From NCBI GenBank assembly GCA_050331115.1, contig JBHJHD010000007.1:1-64000 (forward strand): DNA of 64,000 nucleotides, given 5' to 3'. This DNA comes from JBCCAG01 sp050331115. Its GTDB lineage: Bacteria > Cyanobacteriota > Cyanobacteriia > CAKZMO01. The position numbers were made by a program, and so were the translations under genes. How positions within the stretch are numbered: the stretch's first letter is position 1; every line of letters starts with the position of its first letter. The notes beneath the pieces were generated by a model, which did no database searches, was not told the origin of the DNA, and worked only from the letters and a program-made list of their open reading frames with translations. Below, piece after piece: positions 43,632-52,279 of this stretch.

Positions 43632-44537
43632 ATGGATCTACTGCGATCGCTGCCCATTGGGCTCTATTTAGAGCAGCCGTCTACTTGGCTTCACCGCATC
43701 GACGGGCGCGTCAAGTTTGCCTGGCTGCTCAGCTTTTTGCTGACCCCCATTGCGGCTAGCCCCGCCTGGCGGCTGACGATTGTAGGGCTGCTGCTGCTGC
43801 TCACCCTCTTTACCGGCATCCCCAGGCGGGTTTGGCAGCGGCAGATGGCGCTGCTGCTGGCGTTTTCGCTGCTGCTGTTTTTGGTGACGCTGCTGCTGCC
43901 CGACGGCGTCGATGTGAGCTACCAGCCCCGCCTGCCCCCAGACGGCATCGTGCCTTCGGAAGATATTGCCCAGGGCGGGCCGCCCCCCTTACCCCAGCCC
44001 AGCGGCTACCGCTATGTGCTAGTGGACTGGTGGCAGGTGTATGTCACGCGGCGATCGCTGGATCTCGCCATCCGGATTTCGACCCTCACCTTTACGCTGC
44101 TCTACAGCAGCAACCTCTATTTACTTACCACCCCCCCCGAAGAGATTACGGCGGGTTTAGAGTATTTGCTGCGGCCCCTGAGCTTTCTGCGCGTGCCGGT
44201 GACGGAGATCGTGCTGACGCTGACGCTGTCGCTGCGGTTTATTCCCCTGGTGCTTGAAGAGGTGCAAAACCTCATTCGCTCGGTGCGCACGCGGGCCATT
44301 AACTGGAAAAAGCTTGGCGCTCGGGGATCGGCCCAGGTGTGGCTGATGGTGTCCGAGCGGCTGTTCCAAAACCTGATCCTGCGGGCCGAGCAAACCGCCA
44401 ACGCAATGCAGGTGCGCGGATTTACCACCCCGGCCACCCACCGGGTCCGCTGGCATCGGTTTCAGCTCCGCTTTAGAGACGTGGTGGCGATCGCCATTTT
44501 GATTGGAGTTTGGATAACTCGCCTGCGCTGGGGATGA
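43632..44537 (+). CDS. Energy-coupling factor transporter T component (EcfT/CbiQ family)
   Basis: A 301-residue membrane protein linking ECF ATPases to a substrate-binding S component. Seen: N-terminal IDGRVKFAWLLSFLL, several membrane helices, a stretch around residues 90-130 that is Pro-rich and probably soluble, and the coupling motif RSVRTRAINWKKLGARGSAQVW followed by RAEQTANAMQVRGF (the A-R-G type boxes of EcfT). No ECF ATPase or S gene lies beside it, so the transported vitamin or metal is unknown. Confidence 0.88.
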   Translation: MDLLRSLPIGLYLEQPSTWLHRIDGRVKFAWLLSFLLTPIAASPAWRLTIVGLLLLLTLFTGIPRRVWQRQMALLLAFSLLLFLVTLLLPDGVDVSYQPRLPPDGIVPSEDIAQGGPPPLPQPSGYRYVLVDWWQVYVTRRSLDLAIRISTLTFTLLYSSNLYLLTTPPEEITAGLEYLLRPLSFLRVPVTEIVLTLTLSLRFIPLVLEEVQNLIRSVRTRAINWKKLGARGSAQVWLMVSERLFQNLILRAEQTANAMQVRGFTTPATHRVRWHRFQLRFRDVVAIAILIGVWITRLRWG

Positions 44538-44701
44538 CGGCAACAGACTCACCCCTCTAAACTCTAAGCGTCTTGCGCGTATCGCGGCGAACAGGCCATT
44601 AGAGATAGCCGTAATGTTACAACTTGCGAATAATATAGATAGTGTGCACTCTCATTGGTAGCGCCCTATATGTTTTTTTTACAAGAACATCCAGATCAAG
44701 A

Positions 44702-44968
44702 ATGAGCAGCGAGACTTACCTCAACCACCCGACATTCGGGCTTCTATACCAAGTTTGTCTAATTGAGAATCAAAAAGAGCTGTTCGCCACGCTTTATGCC
44801 CAGCGGCTATTTTTCATTGTGACCAGCGGCGCTGGCGGGGTTGAGTTCGATCCGATTGGGCGCACAGACGCCAGGGCACTCGTCGAAAGTCGTCTACGGG
44901 TGCTTCGCCACACCAGCAGCCGTCATGAATATGAGGCGCTGCAGTTTGTCCATAAGCAGACCTTTTAG
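44702..44968 (+). CDS. pipX: PII-interacting protein X
   Basis: An 88-residue protein shuttling between PII and the nitrogen regulator NtcA, which it co-activates at high 2-oxoglutarate. Seen: the full PipX pattern SETYLNHPTFGLLYQVC, KELFATLYAQRLFFIV, FDPIGRTDARALVESRLRVLR and the C-terminal QFVHKQTF. The ATG at 44702 is selected because homologues begin at MxSExYLNHP; the longer frame from 44642 is spurious. Two bases separate it from pipY. Confidence 0.96.
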   Translation: MSSETYLNHPTFGLLYQVCLIENQKELFATLYAQRLFFIVTSGAGGVEFDPIGRTDARALVESRLRVLRHTSSRHEYEALQFVHKQTF

Positions 44969-44970
44969 CG

Positions 44971-45642
44971 ATGTCTACTGCGCCTGAAACTGTAGCTGAG
45001 CGAATTGTCGCAGTTCAAAAGACCATTCCTGCATCCGTAACGCTAATTGCTGTGACCAAACAGGTCCCGGCTCACCTGATGCGGGTAGCTTACGATCTAG
45101 GCATTAGAGATTTCGGTGAGAGTAAGGTCCAAGAAGCCGCAGATAAACAGGCCCAGCTCAAGGATCTGTCCGGGATCACATGGCACTTGATTGGCCATCT
45201 ACAGCGCAACAAAGCGGGCAAGGCCCTAGAGCAGTTTCAGTGGATTCATTCGGTAGATAGTCTGAAGCTGTCGCTGCGGCTCGATCAGCTTGCAAAAGGC
45301 CGCACAAAGCCCAGCGTTTTTCTGCAGGTCAAGCTTAGGCCCGATCCCAATAAGTACGGCTGGTCTGTGGAAGAACTTATTCAAGATCTGCCCAAAATTG
45401 ACCAGTGTCATAATCTCTCAATTCAGGGCCTGATGGTGATCCCACCCTACGGACTACCGGCCGAGGAAACCGCTGAAGTGTTTGTAGAGGCGCGTCAGCT
45501 TTCCGACAAAATTCGCCAGCTTTCTTCCGCAACAATCCAAATGAAACACCTGTCCATGGGCATGTCCGACGACTACCCTATCGCGATTGAGGCAGGTGCA
45601 ACCATGGTGCGCTTAGGTCGCCGTATTTTTGGGGAGCGATGA
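44971..45642 (+). CDS. pipY: Pyridoxal phosphate homeostasis protein PipY (YggS family)
   Basis: A 223-residue PLP-binding protein lacking known catalytic activity. Seen: TLIAVTKQVPAHLMRVAYDLGIRDFGESKVQEA with the PLP lysine in VTKQ, WHLIGHLQRNKAGK, and LSMGMSDDYPIAIEAGATMVRLGRRIFG. It is coupled to pipX by a 2-base gap, as in many cyanobacteria, where both affect nitrogen signalling. Downstream lies a 380-base gap and then sepF. Confidence 0.96.
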   Translation: MSTAPETVAERIVAVQKTIPASVTLIAVTKQVPAHLMRVAYDLGIRDFGESKVQEAADKQAQLKDLSGITWHLIGHLQRNKAGKALEQFQWIHSVDSLKLSLRLDQLAKGRTKPSVFLQVKLRPDPNKYGWSVEELIQDLPKIDQCHNLSIQGLMVIPPYGLPAEETAEVFVEARQLSDKIRQLSSATIQMKHLSMGMSDDYPIAIEAGATMVRLGRRIFGER

Positions 45643-46024
45643 GGCGCGGCTTTAGGCGTGCTTGGCTTTAGAAAACCTTTAGAGTTTACGAAATCTAATA
45701 TCGCTGCAGATCGCTGCCGCCGATCAGATCAATATTTTTGCCGCGGATTTTGTCTGTTGAGATGCCGCGGGCACTATTTGCAATTTATTTAGCAAATTTA
45801 TTGAACTATCAGGCATTGCAGTATATGATTTCATTCAAATCGCAGTATGCAAAATAAGGGTGATCGCGGTTATGGCCTCGGCGGTGTTAGCCCCCCAGCA
45901 GGCAGCAGCGAGCTAGGTGAGGAACGTCGATTTGATGCTTCTGCTGAAGCGTCATGTCCCTTTCTTGCCTTTAGTCAATTAGTATCTACATGCCTGTTAC
46001 ATCAAGTTATACGGAGTATTAGCA
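45643..46024. other. Intergenic region upstream of sepF
   Basis: About 380 bases, AT-rich in the middle (45760-45850), with a small hairpin TGCTTC-TGCT-GAAGCG near 45936-45951. It probably holds the sepF promoter and a long leader. No RNA or protein gene could be supported; a 67-codon frame from 45847 overlaps the sepF start and looks like chance. Confidence 0.45.
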
Positions 46025-46609
46025 GTGAGCAACATTTTCAGCAAGCTTAAGGACTTTGTAGGGTTTAACGAGCCCCTCGATTACGAGTATGATTACGATG
46101 AGGTCAACGATAGCGCCTATCAAGACCTCTATCAATCAGAAAACACCGCTCAAGAAGAGCCTCAGCAGTCGCGCATTCGCGAGCGAACGCCAGCGGTGTC
46201 TGAGCTCAGCAGTCGCAGCGCAGGAAACGTCGTCGGCAGCAACGTCATCGGCATGCCGGGCGCGCTCAACGGCATGTCTGAGGTGGTGGTCATTGAGCCC
46301 CAGTCTTTTGAAGAGATGCCCCAGGTGATTCGCTCGCTTCGGGAGCGAAAGTCAGTGGTCCTTAACTTAACCCACATGGATGCCGATCAGGCACAGCGCT
46401 CCGTTGACTTCATTGCCGGCGGCACCTACGCCATTGATGGCCATCAAGAGAGAATTGGCGAGAGCATCTTCTTGTTTACGCCGAGCTGCGTTCAGGTGAG
46501 CACTCAGCCAGGAATGCCGGCAGAGGTCCCGACATCCCCAGTAGAGGTACCATCGTATCTACCGACGCCGACGCCCGCTTGGGGGTCTGGACAGGCTCGT
46601 ATGGCCTAG
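46025..46609 (+). CDS. sepF: Cell division protein SepF
   Basis: A 194-residue division protein (Cdv2/YlmF) that tethers FtsZ to the membrane. Seen: an amphipathic N-terminus MSNIFSKLKDFVGF, an acidic linker, and the SepF domain EVVVIEPQSFEEMPQVIRSLRERKSVVLNLTHMDADQAQRSVDFIAGGTYAIDGHQERIGESIFLFTP. GTG start at 46025. A Pro/Thr-rich tail follows. It precedes proC, an arrangement common in cyanobacteria. Confidence 0.95.
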   Translation: MSNIFSKLKDFVGFNEPLDYEYDYDEVNDSAYQDLYQSENTAQEEPQQSRIRERTPAVSELSSRSAGNVVGSNVIGMPGALNGMSEVVVIEPQSFEEMPQVIRSLRERKSVVLNLTHMDADQAQRSVDFIAGGTYAIDGHQERIGESIFLFTPSCVQVSTQPGMPAEVPTSPVEVPSYLPTPTPAWGSGQARMA

Positions 46610-46647
46610 TCAAATTGGAAGGGCGTAAACCGGAATAGTTCCGCAAG

Positions 46648-46707
46648 ACAGCCCGACGAAACAGCCCGACGAAACGGCCCAACGAAACAGCCCAACGAAA
46701 CAGCCCG
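46648..46707. repeat. 13-bp tandem repeat array upstream of proC
   Basis: Four and a half copies of ACAGCCCGACGAA or close variants at 46648-46660, 46661-46673, 46674-46686, 46687-46699 and a partial at 46700-46707. It sits between sepF and proC, about 65 bases before the proC start. Confidence 0.9.
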
Positions 46708-46772
46708 CACAGTAAGGTAACTTGCACAGCAGCGGGCCTATATTTTGAGATCGACTTAGACGAGGGTAATCT

Positions 46773-47585
46773 GTGGTGCTTGGGGTGATAGGTGGCGGCG
46801 TTATGGGCGAGGCGCTCATGCGCCGCCTGATTGAGCGGTCTATATACGTCCCTCAAGACATTTTCGTGAGCGAGCCGCGCAGGGAGCGGCTGGACTATCT
46901 GCGCGATCGCTACGGCATTCGCGCTGCCGACAGCAGCGCTGCCGTCGCCGCTGAGGCGCAGGTGCTGCTGCTCGCGGTGAAGCCGCAGGTATTTGACGCC
47001 GTGGCGAAAACTTTGGGGCCTGAAGCAGGAAGCGCCAGCGCAGCGGCTACGCTCATCGTTTCTATCCTGGCGGGCATTCCCCTCAGCCGTCTAGAAGCCG
47101 CCTTCCCCGGACATCCCGTCGTTCGGGCGATGCCCAATACCCCCGCCACCGTAGGCGCGGGGATCACGGCCCTTGCCGGCGGCGCTGAGGCGATCGCCGA
47201 TCACCTGGCGCAGGCCACCCGGCTTTTCTCCGCTGTGGGGCAGGTCGTTCAGGTGCCGGAATCCCTGATGGATGCGGTGACTGGGCTGTCGGGGTCGGGG
47301 CCGGGCTACATTGCGGTGGTGATTGAGGCGCTGACGGACGGCGGCGTGGCCGTGGGGTTGCCCAGGGCTACAGCGGCTCAGCTCGCGGTGCAGACGGTGC
47401 GGGGTACGGCAGAACTGCTGGCCTCGGGGGAGCTTCATCCTGCTGAGCTCAAGGACCGCGTCACCAGCCCCGGGGGGACAACCATCGCCGGGGTTGCGCG
47501 CCTAGAGCAGGCTGGGCTCCGCTCAGCGCTAATTGAAGCGGTACGAGCCGCCTACCAGCGATCGCGGGAGCTAGGGGAGTCTTAA
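46773..47585 (+). CDS. proC: Pyrroline-5-carboxylate reductase
   Basis: A 270-residue enzyme making L-proline with NADPH. Seen: the Rossmann start LGVIGGGVMGEALMRRL, AVKPQVFDAVAKTL, VVRAMPNTPATVGAGITAL, VTGLSGSGPGYIAVVIEALTDGGVAVGL and LKDRVTSPGGTTIAG. The GTG start at 46773 directly opens the Rossmann fold. It lies 163 bases after sepF, with the tandem repeat between. Confidence 0.96.
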   Translation: MVLGVIGGGVMGEALMRRLIERSIYVPQDIFVSEPRRERLDYLRDRYGIRAADSSAAVAAEAQVLLLAVKPQVFDAVAKTLGPEAGSASAAATLIVSILAGIPLSRLEAAFPGHPVVRAMPNTPATVGAGITALAGGAEAIADHLAQATRLFSAVGQVVQVPESLMDAVTGLSGSGPGYIAVVIEALTDGGVAVGLPRATAAQLAVQTVRGTAELLASGELHPAELKDRVTSPGGTTIAGVARLEQAGLRSALIEAVRAAYQRSRELGES

Positions 47586-47611
47586 GCTGGGATTTGACTA
47601 GCGTGACAGCC

Positions 47612-48886
47612 CTATAGATAGGCGGCCGGATTGACGGGAGCGCCATCGCGGCGCACCTCGAAATGGAGATGGGGACCGGTGGATAGCCCCGTCGAGCCTA
47701 CAGCGGCAATCGTCTGGCCCCGCTGCACGGTTTCCCCCTCGGAGACATACACCCGACTCGCGTGGCCGTAGAGCGTGGTGACGCCGTTACCGTGGTTAAT
47801 GACTACGGCACGCCCATAGCCGCCGTACCAGCCCGCAAACAAGACCTGTCCCGCGTCAGCCGCAAGGATTGGCGTCCCCTGACTCGCACCGAAGTCCAGG
47901 CCCGCGTGGAAGCGCCGCGATCCCAAAATGGGGTGTACGCGCCAGCCAAAGCGGCTGGTCACCTGTCCCCGAGTCGGAAACACCATTTGCCCTGAACCCA
48001 GAGCAATTTGCTGACTCGCCGCAATCCGCTGCCGAATTAGGTCCGTCAAGCTCTCAGAATCCTGCGCTAGGCGCGCTTCAGCCTCCTCTAGAGCTTTACG
48101 ATCCTGCTGCAGCCGTACGACCAGGTTGCCCTGCTCCTGGGCCTGGGCCTCGTATTCTGACTTTTGCAGCAGCAGCCGCTGCCGCAGCAGCGCAATATCG
48201 TTTTTCTTTCGCTCAACGTCGCGGCTAGACCGCTCGATTGCTACCGTCTCTTGGGCTAGTCCAGTCAAAATCTCCCGATCAGTGGCGTAAATCAGCGAGA
48301 GCTGTCGCCGTCGATCGAGAAACTCGTTGAGGTTATCGCTCTGCAAGAGCACGGCCCAGCCCTGGCCCACCGTCTGCCGCTGCAAGAATCGCAGCCGCGC
48401 AACGGTGGCATACTGATGGTCTTGATGGGCGGCCTTAGCCGTCGCGAGATCCTTCTGCAGGGATTCTAGCTCGCCTTGGGCCGCAGACAGGCGCTGCTCT
48501 GTTTCGGCAACCTGCTCAGCGGTCACGTCGATAGAGTCCTTTAGGCTGCTCAGCTCGTTTTTCGCGTCTCCCTCCAGAGTCTGCAGGCGATCGCGCTCCT
48601 GTTGAATGGTGCGGCGCTGCTGCTCAAGCTGCTGCTGCTGCCGCTGTAGGGACTCAATAGAGCCGGTCCCGGCAGACGTAGACTGAGCCAGGGGAGTCCG
48701 GGCAGCGGCGTCGCTGAGCGGCCCGAAGATGAGCTGCAGCCCCAAAAGCGCGCCGGCTAGCGCCCCCAGCAGTCCCGGCCACCGGCTGCGGCGCAGGCCG
48801 CGCCTTTGGCGATTCTTTTGGTGGTTTTGGGGTTCCCCCAATGGCACCGCAAAAAAGGCTCGCAAAATAGAGTTATGGGCCCGCAA
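47612..48886 (-). CDS. M23 family peptidase with coiled coil (EnvC/NlpD-like)
   Basis: A 424-residue cell-wall hydrolase or hydrolase activator. Seen: a hydrophobic N-terminal segment (WPGLLGALAGALLGLQLIFG), a long coiled coil (about 75-280), and a C-terminal LytM domain RFGWRVHPILGSRRFHAGLDFGA...GPHLHFEVRRDG, which retains the H-x3-D and HxH zinc ligands. It could therefore be an active endopeptidase rather than a pure activator like E. coli EnvC. The longest start is TTG at 48886, overlapping the upstream DUF3143 gene by 14 bases; a start nearer the hydrophobic segment is possible. Confidence 0.9.
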   Translation of the reverse strand: MRAHNSILRAFFAVPLGEPQNHQKNRQRRGLRRSRWPGLLGALAGALLGLQLIFGPLSDAAARTPLAQSTSAGTGSIESLQRQQQQLEQQRRTIQQERDRLQTLEGDAKNELSSLKDSIDVTAEQVAETEQRLSAAQGELESLQKDLATAKAAHQDHQYATVARLRFLQRQTVGQGWAVLLQSDNLNEFLDRRRQLSLIYATDREILTGLAQETVAIERSSRDVERKKNDIALLRQRLLLQKSEYEAQAQEQGNLVVRLQQDRKALEEAEARLAQDSESLTDLIRQRIAASQQIALGSGQMVFPTRGQVTSRFGWRVHPILGSRRFHAGLDFGASQGTPILAADAGQVLFAGWYGGYGRAVVINHGNGVTTLYGHASRVYVSEGETVQRGQTIAAVGSTGLSTGPHLHFEVRRDGAPVNPAAYL

Positions 48887-49145
48887 AGACGGCCTCTTCT
48901 AAATCTTGACGACTCAAAGAATACTTGAAAGACCGCTGAACATCTTCACCGCCGTCCTTTGCGGCTAAATAGCGAACGGTTAGTGAGTCAGTGTCAAGCA
49001 CAAGCTCAGCCCGCCAGGCGTCTCGCTCCACGTGCCAGCAGTGGCGTTTTTCAGAACTTTGCTCACAGCCCTGGGCCAGCAGCCACTGCTCAATGTCCGG
49101 CAGCGGGTGATTGTAGAGCGGCGTGTCGGCAGTGGGAAGGGGCAT
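48873..49145 (-). CDS. DUF3143 family protein
   Basis: A 90-residue cyanobacterial protein of the DUF3143 family: PLYNHPLPDIEQWLLAQGCEQSSEKRHCWHVERDAWRAELVLDTDSLTVRYL, ending YSLSRQDLEEAVFAGP. Function unknown. In cyanobacteria it is often next to a J-domain gene, as here (49240-49680). Its 3' end overlaps the M23 peptidase gene by 14 bases. Confidence 0.85.
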   Translation of the reverse strand: MPLPTADTPLYNHPLPDIEQWLLAQGCEQSSEKRHCWHVERDAWRAELVLDTDSLTVRYLAAKDGGEDVQRSFKYSLSRQDLEEAVFAGP

Positions 49146-49239
49146 AGGGTTTGGTTTAAAGAAGTACAGATGGGCGAGAGCGTGTACAGCTGATTATCAT
49201 AGCAGCCCAGCCTGTGAGTGGATAGCCTAGGCGAGCCGC

Positions 49240-49680
49240 TCAGATGGAGAATTCCCCCCGAGCAAGACCGATGGCGATCGCTAGGATAAGACAGCCCAAA
49301 ACCGTGCCGCCCAGGAGGAGAAGCGCAAACAGTTCGCCACCAGAGAGGGGCCGGTCGGTGGGGTCGAGGTAGGCCGAGCGGCTGACATAGGGCTGAGACT
49401 GCCGGGGAGGCATCAGATCGGCCGGCGGCTGCATCACCGAAAACTTGGAGTAGCCGTGGTCGAGGTCATAGCGGAGGCGCCGCTCAGGGCTGCTCAGGGT
49501 ACCATAGGCCTCATTGAGCTGCTGAAACTTGGCTAGGGCAATCTCAGCCGGTAGGGCAGTGGTATCGGGGTGGTAAAGCTTGCTCAGCTCCCTATAGGCC
49601 CGCCGAATCTGCTGCGGCGATGCCCAGGGAGAGATCTGTAAAAGCGCGTAATGGCTGGTAGATAGGCTGACGTCGACCAC
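49240..49680 (-). CDS. J-domain membrane protein
   Basis: A 146-residue DnaJ-like protein: J-domain at about residues 8-75 with the HPD motif (KLYHPDTTALPAE) and a single C-terminal membrane helix (ELFALLLLGGTVLGCLILAIAIGLA). It lacks the G/F and zinc regions of true DnaJ, so it would recruit Hsp70 (DnaK) to the membrane rather than act as a general chaperone. GTG start at 49680. Adjacent DUF3143 gene is on the same strand. Confidence 0.88.
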   Translation of the reverse strand: MVDVSLSTSHYALLQISPWASPQQIRRAYRELSKLYHPDTTALPAEIALAKFQQLNEAYGTLSSPERRLRYDLDHGYSKFSVMQPPADLMPPRQSQPYVSRSAYLDPTDRPLSGGELFALLLLGGTVLGCLILAIAIGLARGEFSI

Positions 49681-49798
49681 GCTAGTTCAACTCAATCACT
49701 CGATTTTTTCTATGATGACGTACAGGCCTACCGAATTCAATCTCTAAGTTTTCAGCCCTATTGAACCCTGTTGGTTTGTAGCCTGAAAATTCGCAGCC

Positions 49799-50677
49799 CT
49801 AAACAAGCGCCGAGTCAACCGGCGCCGCCAGCGCCGCGCCGCCCTCGCGGGTGAGGCGAACTTGGGCCAGCGTGAAGATGGCCGGGATAATGCGGCCGTA
49901 GTTGGTGGCGATCGCCCGCCAGCCCAGATCGCTCAGCATCCACATCCACATAGCGGGACCCAGCACAGAAAACACCGTCTTCACCGCCGTATAGCGGGTT
50001 GCCGTCAGGGCCATGCCTCGGCGGGCCATCTGCGCCGCCGCGCGTTGCTTAATCTGGCCCGCAACAACGCTGCCGCCCGCCGCTAGGGCCCGCTGAGTCA
50101 TCTGATACCGCGCCATATGCCAGGCAAACTGGCAGGCCACCTGCTGTAGAAGCCAGCCCCGCAGCGCTGAGCTTACGGCAATAGCGCTGCTGCCCACCAA
50201 GAGCATCCGCAGCGGGTCCTGACGCATGGAGGCCGGCAGGCTTTTCTGTAGGGGCGATCGCAACACCGACTGCTGAACGCGCAGCGCTAGGCAGTCTTGC
50301 TCTTTTTGGGGCAGCTGCTTCCAGGTGCGGTGCAGCAGATGCAGAAAGATCTCGGCCTCTACATCTGCGGTTGGCAGGCGGTCCGCCTGGGAAAGGGTAT
50401 CAGACAGGCCCAAATTGCGGCAGACCGTCAGCAAGATTTGCCGGTAGCTCAGCTGATGGCTCTGGCCGCGCAGCACCGTGATCCCGTCGGCAGCCAAAAA
50501 GCGAAATCGCTGGTCGATCTGGTCAATCTGCTGCGCCCGACTTAGACTTTGAATATCTAGGGGCTTTGGAACCACTGCATAGTCTAGCGGGTTGAATCTG
50601 CGGCTAAACAACATTGACGCTAGCGCCCGTAGCTCGTCATCGCTTGCTAGCTCTAGCCCTACCCGCAGCTCATCCAT
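49799..50677 (-). CDS. YaaW/UPF0174 family protein
   Basis: A 292-residue protein. Seen: the family start MDELRVGLELASDDELRALASMLFSRRFNPLDYA, a helical middle, and a hydrophobic C-terminal half (GSSAIAVSSALRGWLLQQVACQFAW and VFSVLGPAMWMWMLSDLGWRAIATNYGRIIPAIF) that is membrane-associated. Function of the family is unknown. Confidence 0.82.
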   Translation of the reverse strand: MDELRVGLELASDDELRALASMLFSRRFNPLDYAVVPKPLDIQSLSRAQQIDQIDQRFRFLAADGITVLRGQSHQLSYRQILLTVCRNLGLSDTLSQADRLPTADVEAEIFLHLLHRTWKQLPQKEQDCLALRVQQSVLRSPLQKSLPASMRQDPLRMLLVGSSAIAVSSALRGWLLQQVACQFAWHMARYQMTQRALAAGGSVVAGQIKQRAAAQMARRGMALTATRYTAVKTVFSVLGPAMWMWMLSDLGWRAIATNYGRIIPAIFTLAQVRLTREGGAALAAPVDSALV

Positions 50678-50789
50678 CGATTTCTCCCCGCAATCGCTCG
50701 CCGTAATTCAGTATTTCAATTTTTAATAAAGTCGCTTCTCGATTTTAGATCAAGATTTTGGAGTCAACCGGGTTTAGAGTCAACGGGGT

Positions 50790-51839
50790 ATGCCCATTCA
50801 AGAGAGTCCAAATGCAGCGGCAGCGCTGGAGGATATCGATGTCGCCATCGTCGGGGCCGGCCTCTCGGGATTGACCTGCGCCTGCCGGCTGGCCAAGCAG
50901 GGCCACCAGGTCGCGGTTCTGGAGAAATCTCGCGGGCTCGGGGGACGACTCGCCACCCGGCGGGTCGAGGCGGCGCGGCTCGACCACGGCGCGCCCTATT
51001 TGGAGCGCCAGGGCCCTTATACAGAGGGCCTTATCGCCCAAATGGTGACGGCGGGAGTCGTTTCGGCATCGCCTACGGCAGTGCTGACCAGGGATGCACA
51101 GCCGCAGTCGGTCTATGTCGCTCCTGAGGGCATGACGGCGATCGCCAAAGCGCTGGCCGCAGACCTGACCGTTTACCGGCAGCACCGGGTAGAGCGACTA
51201 AAGCCGCAGTCGGGTCGCTGGAGCCTAGACCTGCTGACGGCAAATACCGTCCGTCGCATCACCGCCAAGGCGATTGTTCTCGCTATCCCCGCCCCCCAGG
51301 CAGCGCAGCTCCTAGAGACGATAGAAGCGGATGAAGTCCTGCCTCTACTCAAAGCCGCCAAGGCCGTTACTTTCAACCCCTGCTTTAGCGTCATGGTGGG
51401 CTATACCAGCGCAGTAAACGCCTCAGACTTTCCCCTAGGCCTGCTGCCGCCCGGCGATCGCCATTTGCGCTGGGCGGGCTTCGAGGGGCAAAAGCGCGAG
51501 CTGCCCCATGACGCGGTGGTTCTGCAGAGCAGTCTTGAGTTTGCCCGCCAGGCGATCGATCGCCTGGACGATGGGCAAATTGCTCACCGCCTAGTTCATG
51601 CGGCCCAAGCCGTGCCACGAATTGCCAAATTAGGACAGCCGGCTTGGACCCAGACCCACCGCTGGCGCTATGCGTTTTGCCACCAAGCTTATCTAGGAAG
51701 CTGCCTGAGTACTCAAGCGCCCTTGCCGCTAGCCTGCTGCGGCGACTGGTGCTGCGGCGTTGAGCTTGACCCTGGGCTGGAGCAAGCCCAGCGGTCGGGG
51801 CTTGCGGCCGCTCAAGCGATCGCGTTAGCCTTAGGCTGA
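50790..51839 (+). CDS. Renalase-like FAD-dependent oxidoreductase
   Basis: A 349-residue flavoprotein. Seen: the FAD dinucleotide fold VAIVGAGLSGLTCACRLAKQGHQVAVLEKSRGLGGRLATRR, LDHGAPYLE, and a C-terminal CCGDWCCG block, which fits the NAD(P)-linked renalase/amine oxidase family. Bacterial renalase relatives oxidise isomers of NAD(P)H; the substrate is inferred by family only. A preceding ACGGGG may act as ribosome site. Confidence 0.85.
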   Translation: MPIQESPNAAAALEDIDVAIVGAGLSGLTCACRLAKQGHQVAVLEKSRGLGGRLATRRVEAARLDHGAPYLERQGPYTEGLIAQMVTAGVVSASPTAVLTRDAQPQSVYVAPEGMTAIAKALAADLTVYRQHRVERLKPQSGRWSLDLLTANTVRRITAKAIVLAIPAPQAAQLLETIEADEVLPLLKAAKAVTFNPCFSVMVGYTSAVNASDFPLGLLPPGDRHLRWAGFEGQKRELPHDAVVLQSSLEFARQAIDRLDDGQIAHRLVHAAQAVPRIAKLGQPAWTQTHRWRYAFCHQAYLGSCLSTQAPLPLACCGDWCCGVELDPGLEQAQRSGLAAAQAIALALG

Positions 51840-51903
51840 TTTGGGCCTTGAGCTAGCTTAGCCTTCGCTAATCTGGGCCTGAGCTAGTTTTGGGTCTGGC
51901 TTA

Positions 51904-52119
51904 CTAGGCGTCTTTTTGGGGTGCGCTATTGCCGCTGCTGTTGCTGCTGGTCCCGTTACTGTTGTTGTCGTTGCTGTTTTCGTCCTGGTCGGAGTTTTCC
52001 GACCGGTTTTGGTTGTACTGGCGACGGCCAAAGCGCGAGTTGCTGCGCTTGCGGAACTTGCGGGCGTAGGCTTCGTTGCGTAGGGCTTTCTCTTTCTTCA
52101 GGTTGCGGCGTTTAGCCAT
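51904..52119 (-). CDS. Small basic hypothetical protein
   Basis: A 71-residue protein with a strongly basic N-terminal half (MAKRRNLKKEKALRNEAYARKFRKRSNSRFGRRQY) and an Asn/Ser-rich disordered tail. The basic start is shared by many cyanobacterial small proteins and suggests nucleic-acid binding, possibly ribosome-linked. No domain is known to me. The tail repeats (NDNNSNGTSSNSSGN) arise from simple codon repeats in the DNA. Confidence 0.7.
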   Translation of the reverse strand: MAKRRNLKKEKALRNEAYARKFRKRSNSRFGRRQYNQNRSENSDQDENSNDNNSNGTSSNSSGNSAPQKDA

Positions 52120-52279
52120 CCTAAACCTCGGTAAATAATGTGGACATCGGACAGACGGTCTTCTATCTTACAAAAAAAATAGAGTCGTGTATTTTGGATA
52201 CTGCCAGACCAGCGCTCCTTTTGGCGATAAGCGCGCCGCAGTCTCAGTATGAAAGCCCCAAAGGGCCAAACCAGCGGCG

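Noticed and set aside
44642..44701. Longer N-terminus for PipX
   Set aside because: The extra 20 residues are not like any PipX and the canonical MSSETYLNHP start follows at 44702.
45847..46050. A 67-codon frame upstream of sepF
   Set aside because: No good ribosome site, no recognisable domain, and it overlaps the sepF start; probably leader sequence.
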